64,000 nucleotides of DNA from Planomicrobium sp. Y74 (lineage in GTDB: Bacteria > Bacillota > Bacilli > Bacillales_A > Planococcaceae), in NCBI RefSeq assembly GCF_003668635.1, contig NZ_RCWH01000001.1, positions 310,001 to 374,000 of the forward strand, in the 5' to 3' direction. Under the pieces are notes generated by a model, which did not search any database, was not told where the DNA came from, and was given only the letters and a program-made list of their open reading frames with translations. This document shows, in pieces, positions 24,934 to 34,357 of the stretch (its first letter is position 1; the number at the start of each line of letters is the position of its first letter). A program made the position numbers and the translations under genes.

Positions 24934-25839
24934 TTAGTTGAACCATTTCGGCTGCAACCGATTGAAATAATCATGATCATCCAAAAATAACTCGATTTTC
25001 TGCAGCATGTTATCCATATCTTCTGGTATGGTATTCAAGGTCCAAATGACGGATGAGAAAACACACATCGCCATATAAAGCGAATACAGCCGCCAAAATT
25101 CTTCGCCGGGTTCATCGCCCTGAAAATACCCCTTTATTTGACCACTTGAAAAAGGAACGCTGATTCCTCTGCTAAAAATGCCGATCTTCAGGAATTCATG
25201 AATGGGATCTCCCCAATCGTATCTGTCAAAATCAATAACGCCCGCCAGCTTTTTATTCTTCACAATGAGATTTCCAAGATGAAAGTCATCATGTTGTAAC
25301 AGGTTCGGCCGCTGTTCCATCAGTTGAAAATTCTCGTCGATAAAGTCCATGATTTGTTTATCGTTTTTCACCTTTATGCCACAGGATAAGTAAGCATCCA
25401 AGTACTTCCGATGTTTCTCGATTTTTCTAAAATGCCAGGGAGCGATCGTATCAGGTGCCGCATATTGATGCATTTTCTTCAGTTCTTTTCCTGCCGCTAT
25501 CCCCAGGTCATATTGTTCTTGCTCACTGTAAGTGGAGATTTCCTCTCCTGCATCATTACCTTCTATATAAGACGTAATCATATATCCCTTTTCCATCGTC
25601 TTTCCAATCGCTAGTGGTTTTAAACTGGCAACACCATAGTCTTGCATCTTTTTCAGAATCGCGTATTCAATTTTTTTGGCTTCCAACTGTTCTGGCTTAA
25701 AAATTCGCAGAAACAACTTATCCTGATCACCCAGCATATGTATGAGGTACTTTTCATCAGATGAATAACCTTTTTTGATTTGGATGATCTTCTCAAAATT
25801 ACTTATGTACGGAATTTGTCTTGCTAAGATTTCAATCAC
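24934..25839 (-). CDS. APH-family phosphotransferase
   Basis: 301 residues from a GTG at 25839 (AAGGAG 7 nt upstream); the open frame continues upstream without a better start. Catalytic HDDFHLGNLIV and metal-binding GVIDFDRYDWGDP are intact, and LFLRIFKPEQ gives the ATP-contacting Lys region. It resembles aminoglycoside/homoserine kinase-like proteins of Bacilli and could inactivate an antibiotic or phosphorylate a metabolite. The next gene upstream is a nucleotidyltransferase of aminoglycoside-modifying type, so the pair may be a small resistance-like unit. Confidence 0.8.
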   Translation of the reverse strand: MIEILARQIPYISNFEKIIQIKKGYSSDEKYLIHMLGDQDKLFLRIFKPEQLEAKKIEYAILKKMQDYGVASLKPLAIGKTMEKGYMITSYIEGNDAGEEISTYSEQEQYDLGIAAGKELKKMHQYAAPDTIAPWHFRKIEKHRKYLDAYLSCGIKVKNDKQIMDFIDENFQLMEQRPNLLQHDDFHLGNLIVKNKKLAGVIDFDRYDWGDPIHEFLKIGIFSRGISVPFSSGQIKGYFQGDEPGEEFWRLYSLYMAMCVFSSVIWTLNTIPEDMDNMLQKIELFLDDHDYFNRLQPKWFN

Positions 25840-25939
25840 TTTCTCACTCCTTATTGTTAAACCCATTCTCCAAGTAAGCTTCTTCTGACGGCTAGCAACA
25901 CGAAAACAGGATTTTTTAAAAGTATTTCTGTTCAATATA

Positions 25940-26566
25940 TTATTCCAGATGCGGAATCCAACTGTGTCCCATTGAAAACTGTCTTTTCAATGATTCCTTA
26001 AGCCATATCTTTTCTTTTACTGATAAGGTCGGTAAGACAGCTAGAAAGTCCTGAGAATCTTTTTCTCTTATTTGTGCAGCTCCCCCTTTATAAAGGACAG
26101 CTCCCCCTTTATAAAGGAGTTGAATTGCAGGATTTAGATAAGGAACATTGTTTTCGTCAGTGGAGAACAATTCTACTCTCGCTTCTTGAACAGTCTTTTC
26201 TCGCCGATAAATCCAGTTGTCTTGCTCACTATCCATAAACATGATTTCGAATGCCCAAGGGGACTGGCTATCTCTACTTACCCATACACTGTTTATTGAA
26301 TCGAGATATTCATCAGCAGACCAAAGGGATAGCTTTCCATCTTTCGCCTTGAACAATGTCCAGTCATTTTTCAAGTGCTGATAAACGACGTGCTGATCCT
26401 CACGAAAAACTACAATATCCGTGTCGCTGTGATTTCGCGTTTTTCTGCCTAAGTGGATATCCAATGCCCACCCACCAGCAATTCCCCAATCAATAGATAT
26501 GCCAGAAAATATACTATTCACTTCTTGAACCGGCAGAGGTTCCCAATTACTATAATCAGTTCTCAA
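25940..26566 (-). CDS. Nucleotidyltransferase of the aminoglycoside 2''-adenylyltransferase type, with internal 7-residue duplication
   Basis: 208 residues from a TTG at 26566 (AGAGGTG 6 nt upstream); an ATG at 26593 covers that site. The catalytic region IAGGWALDIHLGRKTRNHSD then TDIVV is the signature of this family, which adenylylates aminoglycosides or relatives. A 21-bp tandem duplication repeats YKGGAVL/A just before REKDSQDF, in a region near the C-terminal active-site loop. The frame is kept, but the activity may be altered. It is followed by the APH-type gene on the same strand. Confidence 0.75.
   Translation of the reverse strand: MRTDYSNWEPLPVQEVNSIFSGISIDWGIAGGWALDIHLGRKTRNHSDTDIVVFREDQHVVYQHLKNDWTLFKAKDGKLSLWSADEYLDSINSVWVSRDSQSPWAFEIMFMDSEQDNWIYRREKTVQEARVELFSTDENNVPYLNPAIQLLYKGGAVLYKGGAAQIREKDSQDFLAVLPTLSVKEKIWLKESLKRQFSMGHSWIPHLE
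26077..26118 (+). repeat. Perfect 21-bp tandem duplication inside a coding sequence
   Basis: Two identical adjacent 21-bp units, 26077-26097 and 26098-26118, each beginning CAGCTCCCCCTTTATAAAGG. It adds seven codons to the nucleotidyltransferase without a frameshift. Confidence 0.9.
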
Positions 26567-26785
26567 TCTTATCACCTCTCTTTTGTTTTCCATCTTCGAA
26601 CAACTTCTACTCCATTCTCATATATAGAAGTTCTTATAATCTGACCGTATGTAATTTAAAAAGAACCCTTTACTTCATTGTCGGTATTAAAGGAAGAGCC
26701 TAATCAATTTTCTTACCTCTTTTTTGTGAGTACTGTGTGTGAAAAAAATTTATTAAATACTAATATTTTTTAAGGAAAAAGTCTT

Positions 26786-27358
26786 TTACTCTCTTTTATT
26801 CCTTAAATCCACTGAAATCCATCCTACTGCTTCCACCAAATCCTTAGCGATATAATCTGGTTCAATATCTGCCCAGTGATTGCGGTACTTCGTTATTGAC
26901 CCTTCGCCCCACCCAGTTCTTACCAGCACCATTTTTGTTCCTGCTTTACTTGCAGCCAGCATATCTGAACCGCCAGTATCTCCAACAACATAGCATTCTT
27001 CTAGGATTAGATCATGTTCCTCTTTAGCTCGGAGTAGTAAACCCACTTTAGGCTTTTGACATACACAATTATCTTCTGGTTTATGGGGACAATAATATAT
27101 ACCGTCAAGATAAGCATCATGTTTTGCCAACTCTTCTTTCATCATTTCAAATCCTTTTAATAATTCCTCTTCGGTAAAAAAGCCTCTTCCTACACGAGTT
27201 TGGTTGGTAAATAAAAAGACTTTAATCTTCAAGTTGTTTAGTTTTTTAATAGCTGCAGGAGCAAAGTCATATAGCTTAAATTCAAAAGGGTGTATTCCTC
27301 CACCCGTTCCACCTATCGTTCCATCTCTATCTAAAAAAGCAGCTATCACTTCTTTCAT
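26786..27358 (-). CDS. HAD-IIIA phosphatase, GmhB/HisB-like
   Basis: 190 residues from the ATG at 27358 (AAGGG 7 nt upstream; the ATG at 27373 lacks a site). Motif I is FLDRDGTIGG, motif II LFTNQT, and motif IV VGDTGGSD. The inserted zinc loop YCPHKPEDNCVCQKPKVGLL is characteristic of D,D-heptose 1,7-bisphosphate phosphatase relatives. The sugar phosphate substrate is not known here, as no heptose genes are nearby. Confidence 0.85.
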   Translation of the reverse strand: MKEVIAAFLDRDGTIGGTGGGIHPFEFKLYDFAPAAIKKLNNLKIKVFLFTNQTRVGRGFFTEEELLKGFEMMKEELAKHDAYLDGIYYCPHKPEDNCVCQKPKVGLLLRAKEEHDLILEECYVVGDTGGSDMLAASKAGTKMVLVRTGWGEGSITKYRNHWADIEPDYIAKDLVEAVGWISVDLRNKRE

Positions 27359-27523
27359 CCCCTTACCCTTCATGACTAAATTTAAAGAATATAATTCTTT
27401 GGCTTAGAAAGTAAACTCAATAGAATATCTTTTATAAAAATCTAAATTTTTCTCATACACATTTTACAATTAACTATTAAGTAGATTTTTGCAATTCAAA
27501 AAATCTTCGCAAAGAGACCGTGT

Positions 27524-27601
27524 GTAAAAGTATACAAACGATAATAGGGAAGAAGCTTTCTATGAAGTCTCTTCCCTACTGATAATTATTAATATGTAAA
27601 C
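27524..27601 (+). repeat. Dispersed terminator repeat, copy 3
   Basis: Left flank GTAAAAGTATACAAACGATA, stem TAGGGAAGA..CTT / AAG..TCTTCCCTA, right flank CTGATAATTATTAATATGTA. Lies beyond the 3' end of the minus-strand small membrane protein gene at 27724. Confidence 0.6.
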
Positions 27602-27723
27602 TTTTATATTTCTCTTGATATAAATTTTAAAATGTAGTTCTATCTTTTCTAAGTAATCATAAAGTGAAGCTGAATTGTAGTTATATTTTAATAACCTTTT
27701 TGATATTTAACAAAGGAATCTCT

Positions 27724-27945
27724 CTATTTATTTCTGATGATGAGAAGTAGCCCGATTACCGTAACTACTATCAATAGAACCCAAATGAAGATTGGTAAGT
27801 TGCCACCCCAGCCTAAAGTTCCTTCGCCACTTCCGACAAAAGCTGCCGCTTCTATAATCGAGTCTCCTAATCTGAAAATGGAATATGCGATAATTCCTGT
27901 TAAAACGGCTTGAGCGATGAGTATATAACCTACGACTTCTTTCAT
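27724..27945 (-). CDS. Small two-TM membrane protein
   Basis: 73 residues with two hydrophobic helices (about 5-22 and 50-69) joined by a Gly-rich stretch GSGEGTLGWGGN. A ribosome site AAGGGAGGGAAGG precedes the ATG. Family not recognised. It lies 116 bp after the MoxR-DUF58 operon on the same strand but probably has its own start signals. Confidence 0.55.
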   Translation of the reverse strand: MKEVVGYILIAQAVLTGIIAYSIFRLGDSIIEAAAFVGSGEGTLGWGGNLPIFIWVLLIVVTVIGLLLIIRNK

Positions 27946-28061
27946 TACATTCCTTCCCTCCCTTTCATGATTCTGATAAAAAGGATACTCTTATTTAATT
28001 ATGAAGCATCCTTTTATTTAGAAATTTGAATTCATTAAAATTTATTGTTTGTAAAAACTTC

Positions 28062-28751
28062 TTATAACTTTAGAGCAATTTCAATAAATTTTAGTTCATC
28101 TTCGGTACACGTCTTTTCCCCGTAACGAACCTTTTCATAGAAAGGGATAATTTCCATTGGTCCATTAATTCGAGCAAACCATTCATTAATGGTCTCTGCT
28201 TCTTTTTTCGTTTCCCGCATACTTAGTTGAGCTTCCCATCTTTGTAACAACCTACGTGTTTCATTTGTTTGGATATTTGCAGCTAACTTTTTTTCCTTAG
28301 TAGATGAAGGGACATCATTTTCACTTTTATTTTTTAATGTGACTGGTTGTTTTTTTGCTTCTGCAATTTCGTAACGGTTCTGGTTGCTCTTTTTTCTTTT
28401 CTTTCTATAATGCTTGATGAAAAAAAAGGTGATCAGAAGCAATAAAATGATTAAAGGGAGATAAAAGGTTACTATTTTATTCATATTCCCAGGACTTGCA
28501 GTTATGAATGGTGTAATTTTGTCCTTAAACAACAGTAAGACAGGAATCCCTTCATCCACACCAACTTTATCTTCTAATACAGTCATTTCTCCAGAAGGCG
28601 GCCTTGCAGGTCCGGCTGATTCTTCATTTCCATTTTTCTCAAATGCAGACTTAATCTGATTCGTTACGGAAAGAGAAGTAGTTGCGACTAAACCACTGAG
28701 AAATAGACTAAAAACCAGAAAAAGGGACATGAGAAGAACTTTCTGTTTCAT
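28062..28751 (-). CDS. DUF4129-like membrane protein of the MoxR operon
   Basis: 229 residues from the ATG at 28751 with GGGGG 9 nt upstream; an ATG at 28769 overlaps the stop of the DUF58 gene but lacks a site. A signal-like N-terminus (about 4-24), an external loop of ~75 residues with Pro/Gly, a second TM (about 98-116) with a basic stop-transfer KHYRKKRKK, and a cytoplasmic domain ending FYEKVRYGEKTCTEDELKFI, like the end of DUF4129 proteins. MoxR-DUF58 loci usually carry a longer transglutaminase-DUF4129 protein; here only the DUF4129-like part exists. Confidence 0.65.
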   Translation of the reverse strand: MKQKVLLMSLFLVFSLFLSGLVATTSLSVTNQIKSAFEKNGNEESAGPARPPSGEMTVLEDKVGVDEGIPVLLLFKDKITPFITASPGNMNKIVTFYLPLIILLLLITFFFIKHYRKKRKKSNQNRYEIAEAKKQPVTLKNKSENDVPSSTKEKKLAANIQTNETRRLLQRWEAQLSMRETKKEAETINEWFARINGPMEIIPFYEKVRYGEKTCTEDELKFIEIALKL

Positions 28752-28768
28752 ATATCTAAAATCCCCCA

Positions 28769-29872
28769 TTACTGTTTTATTTGGAACCAGTCTTTGAAAA
28801 GAGTAGGGTCAGGAGGCGTTCCGATGACAAGTGCCAAAGAGTTTCTATCCTTCAATCTAAAAACATAATTATAAAAACTGATAGTGGATAGAAAAATGCC
28901 ATTTGTATTGATTAACGTGACGGTTTCAATCATTTTTTTAAGTTGAGATCTACTCGAATGACTATCTACTTTAAGAACTCCTTCTTCTAATGTCGTGTAA
29001 TTCACCACTAATTCCACCTTGCATCCTTCCTTAGAAAGGACATGATAAGCTGCCACGGCATATTCAATGAGTTCTTCCATATCATGGCGCAATTGAAAAC
29101 TCAAATTGCCAACCAAATTTAAAAAAATCGAGTACTCATTTCCATTCACTTTTTCATATTTTTTTGCCACTACCTTATTTTCTTTAGCAGTTGCTAACCA
29201 ATGAATATGGCGAAAACTTTCATTCTCGTAGTTTTTGGTCCCTATTATTTTGGTTTCATCCATATAGAAAGAATGATTGGTCATTCTAGCTCCATGAATA
29301 ATTGCTTTCAATTTAATCTCATTTATCTTTAGAATTCTTGGTAACACGATAAATGTAGGGAAAATTTTTCGAGAGTATTCTAAACGAAAGGCTTGTAATT
29401 GAAAGGGGTCTTTAATGAAAATTTCAAAATTTGACCAGCTATGATGTCCACGGCTTTTACCCTTAATGAGAACTTTCACCGTCTTTTTTGATTTAGGCTG
29501 CACGTCTACAATAATCTTTTTCATAGAACTTTCCATGTTCGTTGAATTCAGAAAAACAATATTTTTGTCATTCTCACTTTCAATACGAACTTCCAAGTTG
29601 AAAAGAGGGAGCATCGAGTCGTTTGTAATCTCAATAAAACATTCCTCCCAGTCATCTACACTTGAAGAAAGACTGTACTTTTTAAATGTCCATGAAACCT
29701 TCCTGTGCACAGTTTTAAGATACAGAAAGGATAACAAGATTAAACTGAAGAAGAAGGCGATGAGGACCACGAATGTATAGCTTTCCAAGAAATTAAATAC
29801 GAAAAAAAGTACAGCCAAAAAACTTAAGGTAATAGGCGATGAGAAGTAGGTCTTTTCTTTTGCTACGATCAT
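28769..29872 (-). CDS. DUF58-domain protein
   Basis: 367 residues. Two N-terminal hydrophobic segments (about 12-30 and 34-50), then an Ig-like stretch, and the DUF58 motif near IIGTKNYENESFRHIHWLAT (G-x-x-Y-x-x-x-D/E-x-x-R-x-I-x-W), a VWA-related domain. The DUF58 family works with MoxR AAA+ ATPases, possibly in assembling or chaperoning membrane complexes. Its start overlaps the MoxR stop by 4 bp (ATGA). Confidence 0.85.
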   Translation of the reverse strand: MIVAKEKTYFSSPITLSFLAVLFFVFNFLESYTFVVLIAFFFSLILLSFLYLKTVHRKVSWTFKKYSLSSSVDDWEECFIEITNDSMLPLFNLEVRIESENDKNIVFLNSTNMESSMKKIIVDVQPKSKKTVKVLIKGKSRGHHSWSNFEIFIKDPFQLQAFRLEYSRKIFPTFIVLPRILKINEIKLKAIIHGARMTNHSFYMDETKIIGTKNYENESFRHIHWLATAKENKVVAKKYEKVNGNEYSIFLNLVGNLSFQLRHDMEELIEYAVAAYHVLSKEGCKVELVVNYTTLEEGVLKVDSHSSRSQLKKMIETVTLINTNGIFLSTISFYNYVFRLKDRNSLALVIGTPPDPTLFKDWFQIKQ

Positions 29873-30792
29873 CTTGACTCTACAGCTACAGGCGTCAGGT
29901 CTATTATTTCCTGCACAATATGCTGTTTGGTAGTTTTCACTTCGCCTTCCACATTTAAGGAGATTCTATGGGCTAATAAAGGATGAGCCAATACTTTTAC
30001 ATCATCAGGAATGCAGTAATCCCTCCCATGAATAAATGCACGCGATTGAATTGCTCTCATAAAGGCCAGAGAACCCCTAGGGCTGACTCCAATTTCAACG
30101 TATTTATGATTTCTCGTGCTATAAATGATTTTCAATAGATAATCCTCAATATCATCTGAAATGAACACTCGCTTTACTTCTTCTTTCAAACTAATAATCT
30201 CTTCAATTGATATGACACTTTCAATTGTTTCAATGGGATTGGCGGATCTAAATCTCCTGATCATTTTTTTCTCGTTTTCATAAGAAGGATAACCCTGTTT
30301 AATCGTTAATAAGAAACGATCGAGTTGAGCTTCTGGTAATGGGAATGTACCGATCAATTCAAAGGGGTTTTGAGTACCTATAACAATGAACGGTTTTGGT
30401 AAAGGGTATGATTCCCCGCCTAGGGTGACATTCTTCTCTTCCATTAACTCTAATAGGGCAGACTGCGACCTTGGTACTGCCCGGTTTATTTCATCAATTA
30501 AGAGAACATTACTAAAAACAGGACCTTTTCTAACCTTAAAATCACTTGTTTTGACATCAAAATACTCTTGCCCAATGATGTCAGATGGTAAAGTGTCCGG
30601 TGTGAATTGTAATCGATTAAATGTACCCTCAATGCTTTTAGAAAAACATTTAGCCATTGTCGTCTTGCCCGTTCCGGGAACGTCCTCCAATAAAACATGT
30701 CCATCACTTAATAAAGCAATAATCATCAGCTCAATTTCCTGATCTTTATCAATCATTACTTTAGAAATATTTTGCTTAATACTTTCTAACAC
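29869..30792 (-). CDS. MoxR-type AAA+ ATPase
   Basis: 307 residues. Walker A VPGTGKTT (about 39-46), Walker B VLLIDEINRA, sensor 1 IVIGTQNPFE and the TFPLPEAQLDRFL stretch are all intact, giving a full MoxR-family ATPase. Start GTG at 30792 with AAGGGGTGG upstream. It heads a translationally coupled operon with DUF58 and DUF4129-like genes. The role is inferred as a chaperone for a membrane or envelope process. Confidence 0.9.
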   Translation of the reverse strand: MLESIKQNISKVMIDKDQEIELMIIALLSDGHVLLEDVPGTGKTTMAKCFSKSIEGTFNRLQFTPDTLPSDIIGQEYFDVKTSDFKVRKGPVFSNVLLIDEINRAVPRSQSALLELMEEKNVTLGGESYPLPKPFIVIGTQNPFELIGTFPLPEAQLDRFLLTIKQGYPSYENEKKMIRRFRSANPIETIESVISIEEIISLKEEVKRVFISDDIEDYLLKIIYSTRNHKYVEIGVSPRGSLAFMRAIQSRAFIHGRDYCIPDDVKVLAHPLLAHRISLNVEGEVKTTKQHIVQEIIDLTPVAVESR

Positions 30793-30943
30793 ATTGCCAC
30801 CCCTTTTTTGTTTTTATGCTATAGCGTGAGTGTAGTTATATTCAAGATGTTGGGAAATAATTGGATATCCCATTATATGTTTGTTTCTATTATAATTAAA
30901 ATTCAAATCAATAGATAGATAATTCTGGAAATAATACCATTCT

Positions 30944-31023
30944 TAAAAGTGCACTTATGCAGACACAAAAAAAGAAAGAAGCTTATAAGCTCCTTCCCTT
31001 CCAATAAGTCATCATATATTAAC
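30944..31023 (+). repeat. Dispersed terminator repeat, copy 4
   Basis: Left flank TAAAAGTGCACTTATGCAGA, core AAAAAGAAAGAAGCTTAT / AAGCTCCTTCC, right flank TTCCAATAAGTCATCATATA. Placed right after the stop of the minus-strand FtsX-type permease gene, where it gives a T-rich terminator. Confidence 0.65.
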
Positions 31024-31049
31024 TAACATTTTTGCCACAACAAATCTTT

Positions 31050-33668
31050 TTATGAACTTTCTTTCAACAGCTTATATGGCGCGGTTTTAAGAGCTTTTAT
31101 CGCCGGAATCAAAGCCCCAATGATTCCAATCAAGACCGGTATGCTGATAGTCAGCGCTAATACGGTCAACGAGTCCCACGGGAAAATATCATACATGAAT
31201 CCGATATAGGCCATAGATAAAACTACCCCGAGAAGACCGGCTAAGAATCCGATGATGGCGCCTTCCAGGATAATCGCACTGCCGACGGTCCCATTTTTCC
31301 AGCCGACAGATTTGAATAGCGCCAGTTCATCCTGCCGTTCCATGACATTCTGCCAAAGCATTTCGGCAGTTGTCAGTGCGCCAACTAGAAGAGCTGCGCC
31401 AATGATGAAATAATGCGATTGATTAATTTCCACTGCTACAAATTCACCCAGATAAGAAGTGAACAGAATTCCGTCCAGGCGGATCGTGACAAACAAATAA
31501 AAGGACAATAACGTGGAAGGAATGGCTATTGCTAAGATAGATAGTAGATTTCTTCCCGGCCGTTGAATGATATGGTTCAGGACAAAACCTCCCAAGAAGT
31601 TATTGCTCATAATCCGCTTTGAACGACGGTTGATTTCACCATTTTTGATTCCTTGATAAGGTTGGATTCTTCCCACTTGAATCAGTGGCAGTAAAATCCC
31701 TAAACAGTAAATCGCCACTGCCGTAACGCTGATCCAACCGATTTTCAACACATTGAAATTTTGACCATTAGCTGCTAATAAAATCTCGACGGCGAATGCT
31801 GCAAAAATAATAATCAAGAGGAAAAAAACAGCTTCCATGATGATCATTCTCCGCAGCATCCCAGTTTTCCAGCCAAGTGCCAGAAGGATACTGTATTCAC
31901 GTTTCCGTGTCAGATAGGAGACGTAGGTAGTGGCCAGAATATACATTGCTCCAATCAATAGGACTGCCAAAAGTACACTTGAGTAACCCAACGAAGCTTC
32001 CCGGAAAATGGTGATGGCCGCGCCAACGTGGATCCATGGCTGCTCGATCCATCCCAGTGATGCGCCTTCTTCTTTCACTTCAATAATGGTTGATTGCGGA
32101 GAAGAACCACGCGTGATGAAGACGTCCAGACCGGTCATTGCTTCGATTTCAGCTTTCAGCTCATCCAATTTTTGCTGCGCGGATTCGCCCATCTCCTCGA
32201 TGCCCGCTACTTTTACACGGATTGAAGAAATGCTGTTTCCACCCGTAATCTCTTCGGCCGCTTCTATCGTCGTCAAGAGGTTTGGCGGACTTGTCAGCAA
32301 GCCGGTTGGCCCTGGAGCGCCTTTAAATTGGCCGATTGGATTGAGCGGTTCTTTATCAGAACCGAGAACGATATCCGCTGTTGCCGGACGGTACGTCTCA
32401 AGCGGCAATTCTGTTAAAGGATCATTGCTAATGTTCAATTTACCTGGTGAATAAGTACCTACGATGTCCAATTTCAGAATGGGCAGCAATGGGACCCCCA
32501 TCTCATTCGTTTCATGCGGAATCATCTCAGGCACTCGGAAGCCGTTCACAGGCAAGCCATCTGCAAAAATCGGATTTTCCAGTTTCACAGGCTGGCTGGA
32601 GACACTGAAGCTCTCCCCCCAACGGGACGGAAATGGACTTCCTACTTTGGCGTAGTCCAGACTGCTGCTTTTATAAACGAGCTGCGTTCCGCTGACTTCA
32701 ATGCTGGAATCAGTATCCGGTTCCATTAGTTTTCCGAAAAAAGTTTCTTCAAATTCGCTTCCCGTTAGTCGTAATGAATCGACTTCTGTCTTTTCAGCGG
32801 CTTTCAGATAAGCTCTTCCGCCCCCCTCGCGAATTACTGTTATGGCCTCTTGTTGTTCTTCAGCCGACTCAAAGGGAATATCCAGCTTTTCGAGTGAAAT
32901 ATCAAAAGTGCTGGCTGAAAAACTTTGTTCATTCAACAGTACCGGAATTTCAAATATGCGGTTGGCTGACGCTGGAGAACCTTCGGGTACCGGCTTCCCA
33001 TCTTCGCCCAGTGCTTGGATCTCTTCGTCCGTCTCCAGATACCGGCTGGTTTCCGAAGCGTTAGTTGCTTGATCCAATCCAACCAATTCCGCTTCCTCAA
33101 CTGGATCGATGCCGACAATCAACTGGTTTTGACGGAGGGAAACTCCTCCTTCATAACCTGCAAAGAAACCCATTCCATCGGTAGCGCCGAACCAGTTCGC
33201 TGCCCCGTAGGTTTCCACCTTCTGCAGTGTTTTTTCGGAAAATCCATCGTTGTACGTTTCGGTTATCTCGGTTTTATAAAGTGCTGTTTCATCACCAGCG
33301 ATTTCAAACGGATTTTTGAAGTTCAAGGCCAACGGCATATAGCCCAAAATGGAAACAGGAGCTGCCACTTCAATATCAGCGAGCGCTTTAATCCGTTCGT
33401 ATTGTTCCGTGGATATTCCACCGTAAATACCGTTCAGGTAGTTTGGCTCTAGTAGCTCCGCATCATTGAATACCTGTCCGGGAGGGAGTACCACTAGATC
33501 ATAGGCGCTTTTCCATTGTTTCTGCAGATTGGTTTCGACTGTCCCTTTGGTTGTTTCCGTCAAATTGAACAGGTAAATCAGCACCCCACTTATCAATGCA
33601 ACACCGATCAGCGATAGAAGGAATCGCTCTTTATGGCGGATCCATTGCTTCAGCATAAAGGAGATCAT
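31050..33668 (-). CDS. FtsX-type ABC permease (MacB/LolE-like, two FtsX domains)
   Basis: 872 residues. One N-terminal TM helix, a large extracytoplasmic region (~50-530), three TM helices around 555-680, a segment with another TM and short loop, and three more TM helices to the end. The two FtsX-type motifs TRKREYSILLALGWKTGMLR and MERQDELALFKSVGWKNGTV are visible. The size and plan fit MacB-type mechanotransmission permeases, which extract or signal lipophilic substrates. Coupled by a 4-bp overlap to its ATPase. Confidence 0.85.
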   Translation of the reverse strand: MISFMLKQWIRHKERFLLSLIGVALISGVLIYLFNLTETTKGTVETNLQKQWKSAYDLVVLPPGQVFNDAELLEPNYLNGIYGGISTEQYERIKALADIEVAAPVSILGYMPLALNFKNPFEIAGDETALYKTEITETYNDGFSEKTLQKVETYGAANWFGATDGMGFFAGYEGGVSLRQNQLIVGIDPVEEAELVGLDQATNASETSRYLETDEEIQALGEDGKPVPEGSPASANRIFEIPVLLNEQSFSASTFDISLEKLDIPFESAEEQQEAITVIREGGGRAYLKAAEKTEVDSLRLTGSEFEETFFGKLMEPDTDSSIEVSGTQLVYKSSSLDYAKVGSPFPSRWGESFSVSSQPVKLENPIFADGLPVNGFRVPEMIPHETNEMGVPLLPILKLDIVGTYSPGKLNISNDPLTELPLETYRPATADIVLGSDKEPLNPIGQFKGAPGPTGLLTSPPNLLTTIEAAEEITGGNSISSIRVKVAGIEEMGESAQQKLDELKAEIEAMTGLDVFITRGSSPQSTIIEVKEEGASLGWIEQPWIHVGAAITIFREASLGYSSVLLAVLLIGAMYILATTYVSYLTRKREYSILLALGWKTGMLRRMIIMEAVFFLLIIIFAAFAVEILLAANGQNFNVLKIGWISVTAVAIYCLGILLPLIQVGRIQPYQGIKNGEINRRSKRIMSNNFLGGFVLNHIIQRPGRNLLSILAIAIPSTLLSFYLFVTIRLDGILFTSYLGEFVAVEINQSHYFIIGAALLVGALTTAEMLWQNVMERQDELALFKSVGWKNGTVGSAIILEGAIIGFLAGLLGVVLSMAYIGFMYDIFPWDSLTVLALTISIPVLIGIIGALIPAIKALKTAPYKLLKESS

Positions 33669-34357
33669 GCAATTGCTCTCCTCTCATCCGTCAGAATCTC
33701 ACCATCCTGAATCAGGATTTGACGCTCCATTTTTTGGGCAAGCTGCATGTCGTGCGTAACAATAATCAGTCCACAACCCGACTCTTCTTTCAGCTCAAGT
33801 AACAGAGCCAGTATGGTTTCACCCGCAGCCGAATCCAGATTTCCTGTGGGTTCATCCGCCAGAATCCACGCAGGCTGGTTGATTAAAGCCCTTGCAACGG
33901 CGACACGCTGTTGTTGCCCTCCTGACAGTTGAGAGGGCAGTTTATGTAAATGATCTTTTAAGCCTACCCGTTCCAAAAGAGAAACGGCCCGTTCTTTCTT
34001 GTTAAACTCCACTTTTCGCATCATCAGGGGACTTAACACATTTTCGAGCACGGTCAGTGAACAGACCAGATGATATTGCTGAAAGATGAAGCCCATATCA
34101 TTGAATCGCACTTCCGATAATTCTCCCGCTTTCATCTTCGATACATTCCGTTCCCCTAAAAAGAACAATCCGTCCGTCTGCCTGTCCAGTATTCCGATGA
34201 TACTCAGCAGCGTCGATTTGCCGGATCCGGAGGTACCCACAATGGCCGTTGACTCATCAGAAGTAAATTTCAGTGTTATATCTTTCAATACCTGATTTTC
34301 AGTTCTACCTGCTTGAAAGGATTTTGATAATCTGTCTAAGGTAATTGGAATGCTCAC
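33665..34357 (-). CDS. ABC ATPase, MacB/LolD type
   Basis: 230 residues with Walker [10 protein letters not shown], signature [15 protein letters not shown], Walker [14 protein letters not shown] and the ITHDM/VTHDMQ switch, the canonical LolD/MacB sequence set. Start GTG at 34357 inside the stop of the upstream gene (GTGA overlap). It powers the FtsX-type permease; a pair of this type commonly handles antimicrobial peptides or lipoproteins. Confidence 0.9.
   Translation of the reverse strand: MSIPITLDRLSKSFQAGRTENQVLKDITLKFTSDESTAIVGTSGSGKSTLLSIIGILDRQTDGLFFLGERNVSKMKAGELSEVRFNDMGFIFQQYHLVCSLTVLENVLSPLMMRKVEFNKKERAVSLLERVGLKDHLHKLPSQLSGGQQQRVAVARALINQPAWILADEPTGNLDSAAGETILALLLELKEESGCGLIIVTHDMQLAQKMERQILIQDGEILTDERRAIA

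Noticed and set aside
33015-33452. A 145-codon open frame opposite the FtsX-type permease
   Set aside because: Shadow of the real gene; no ribosome site and no plausible product.
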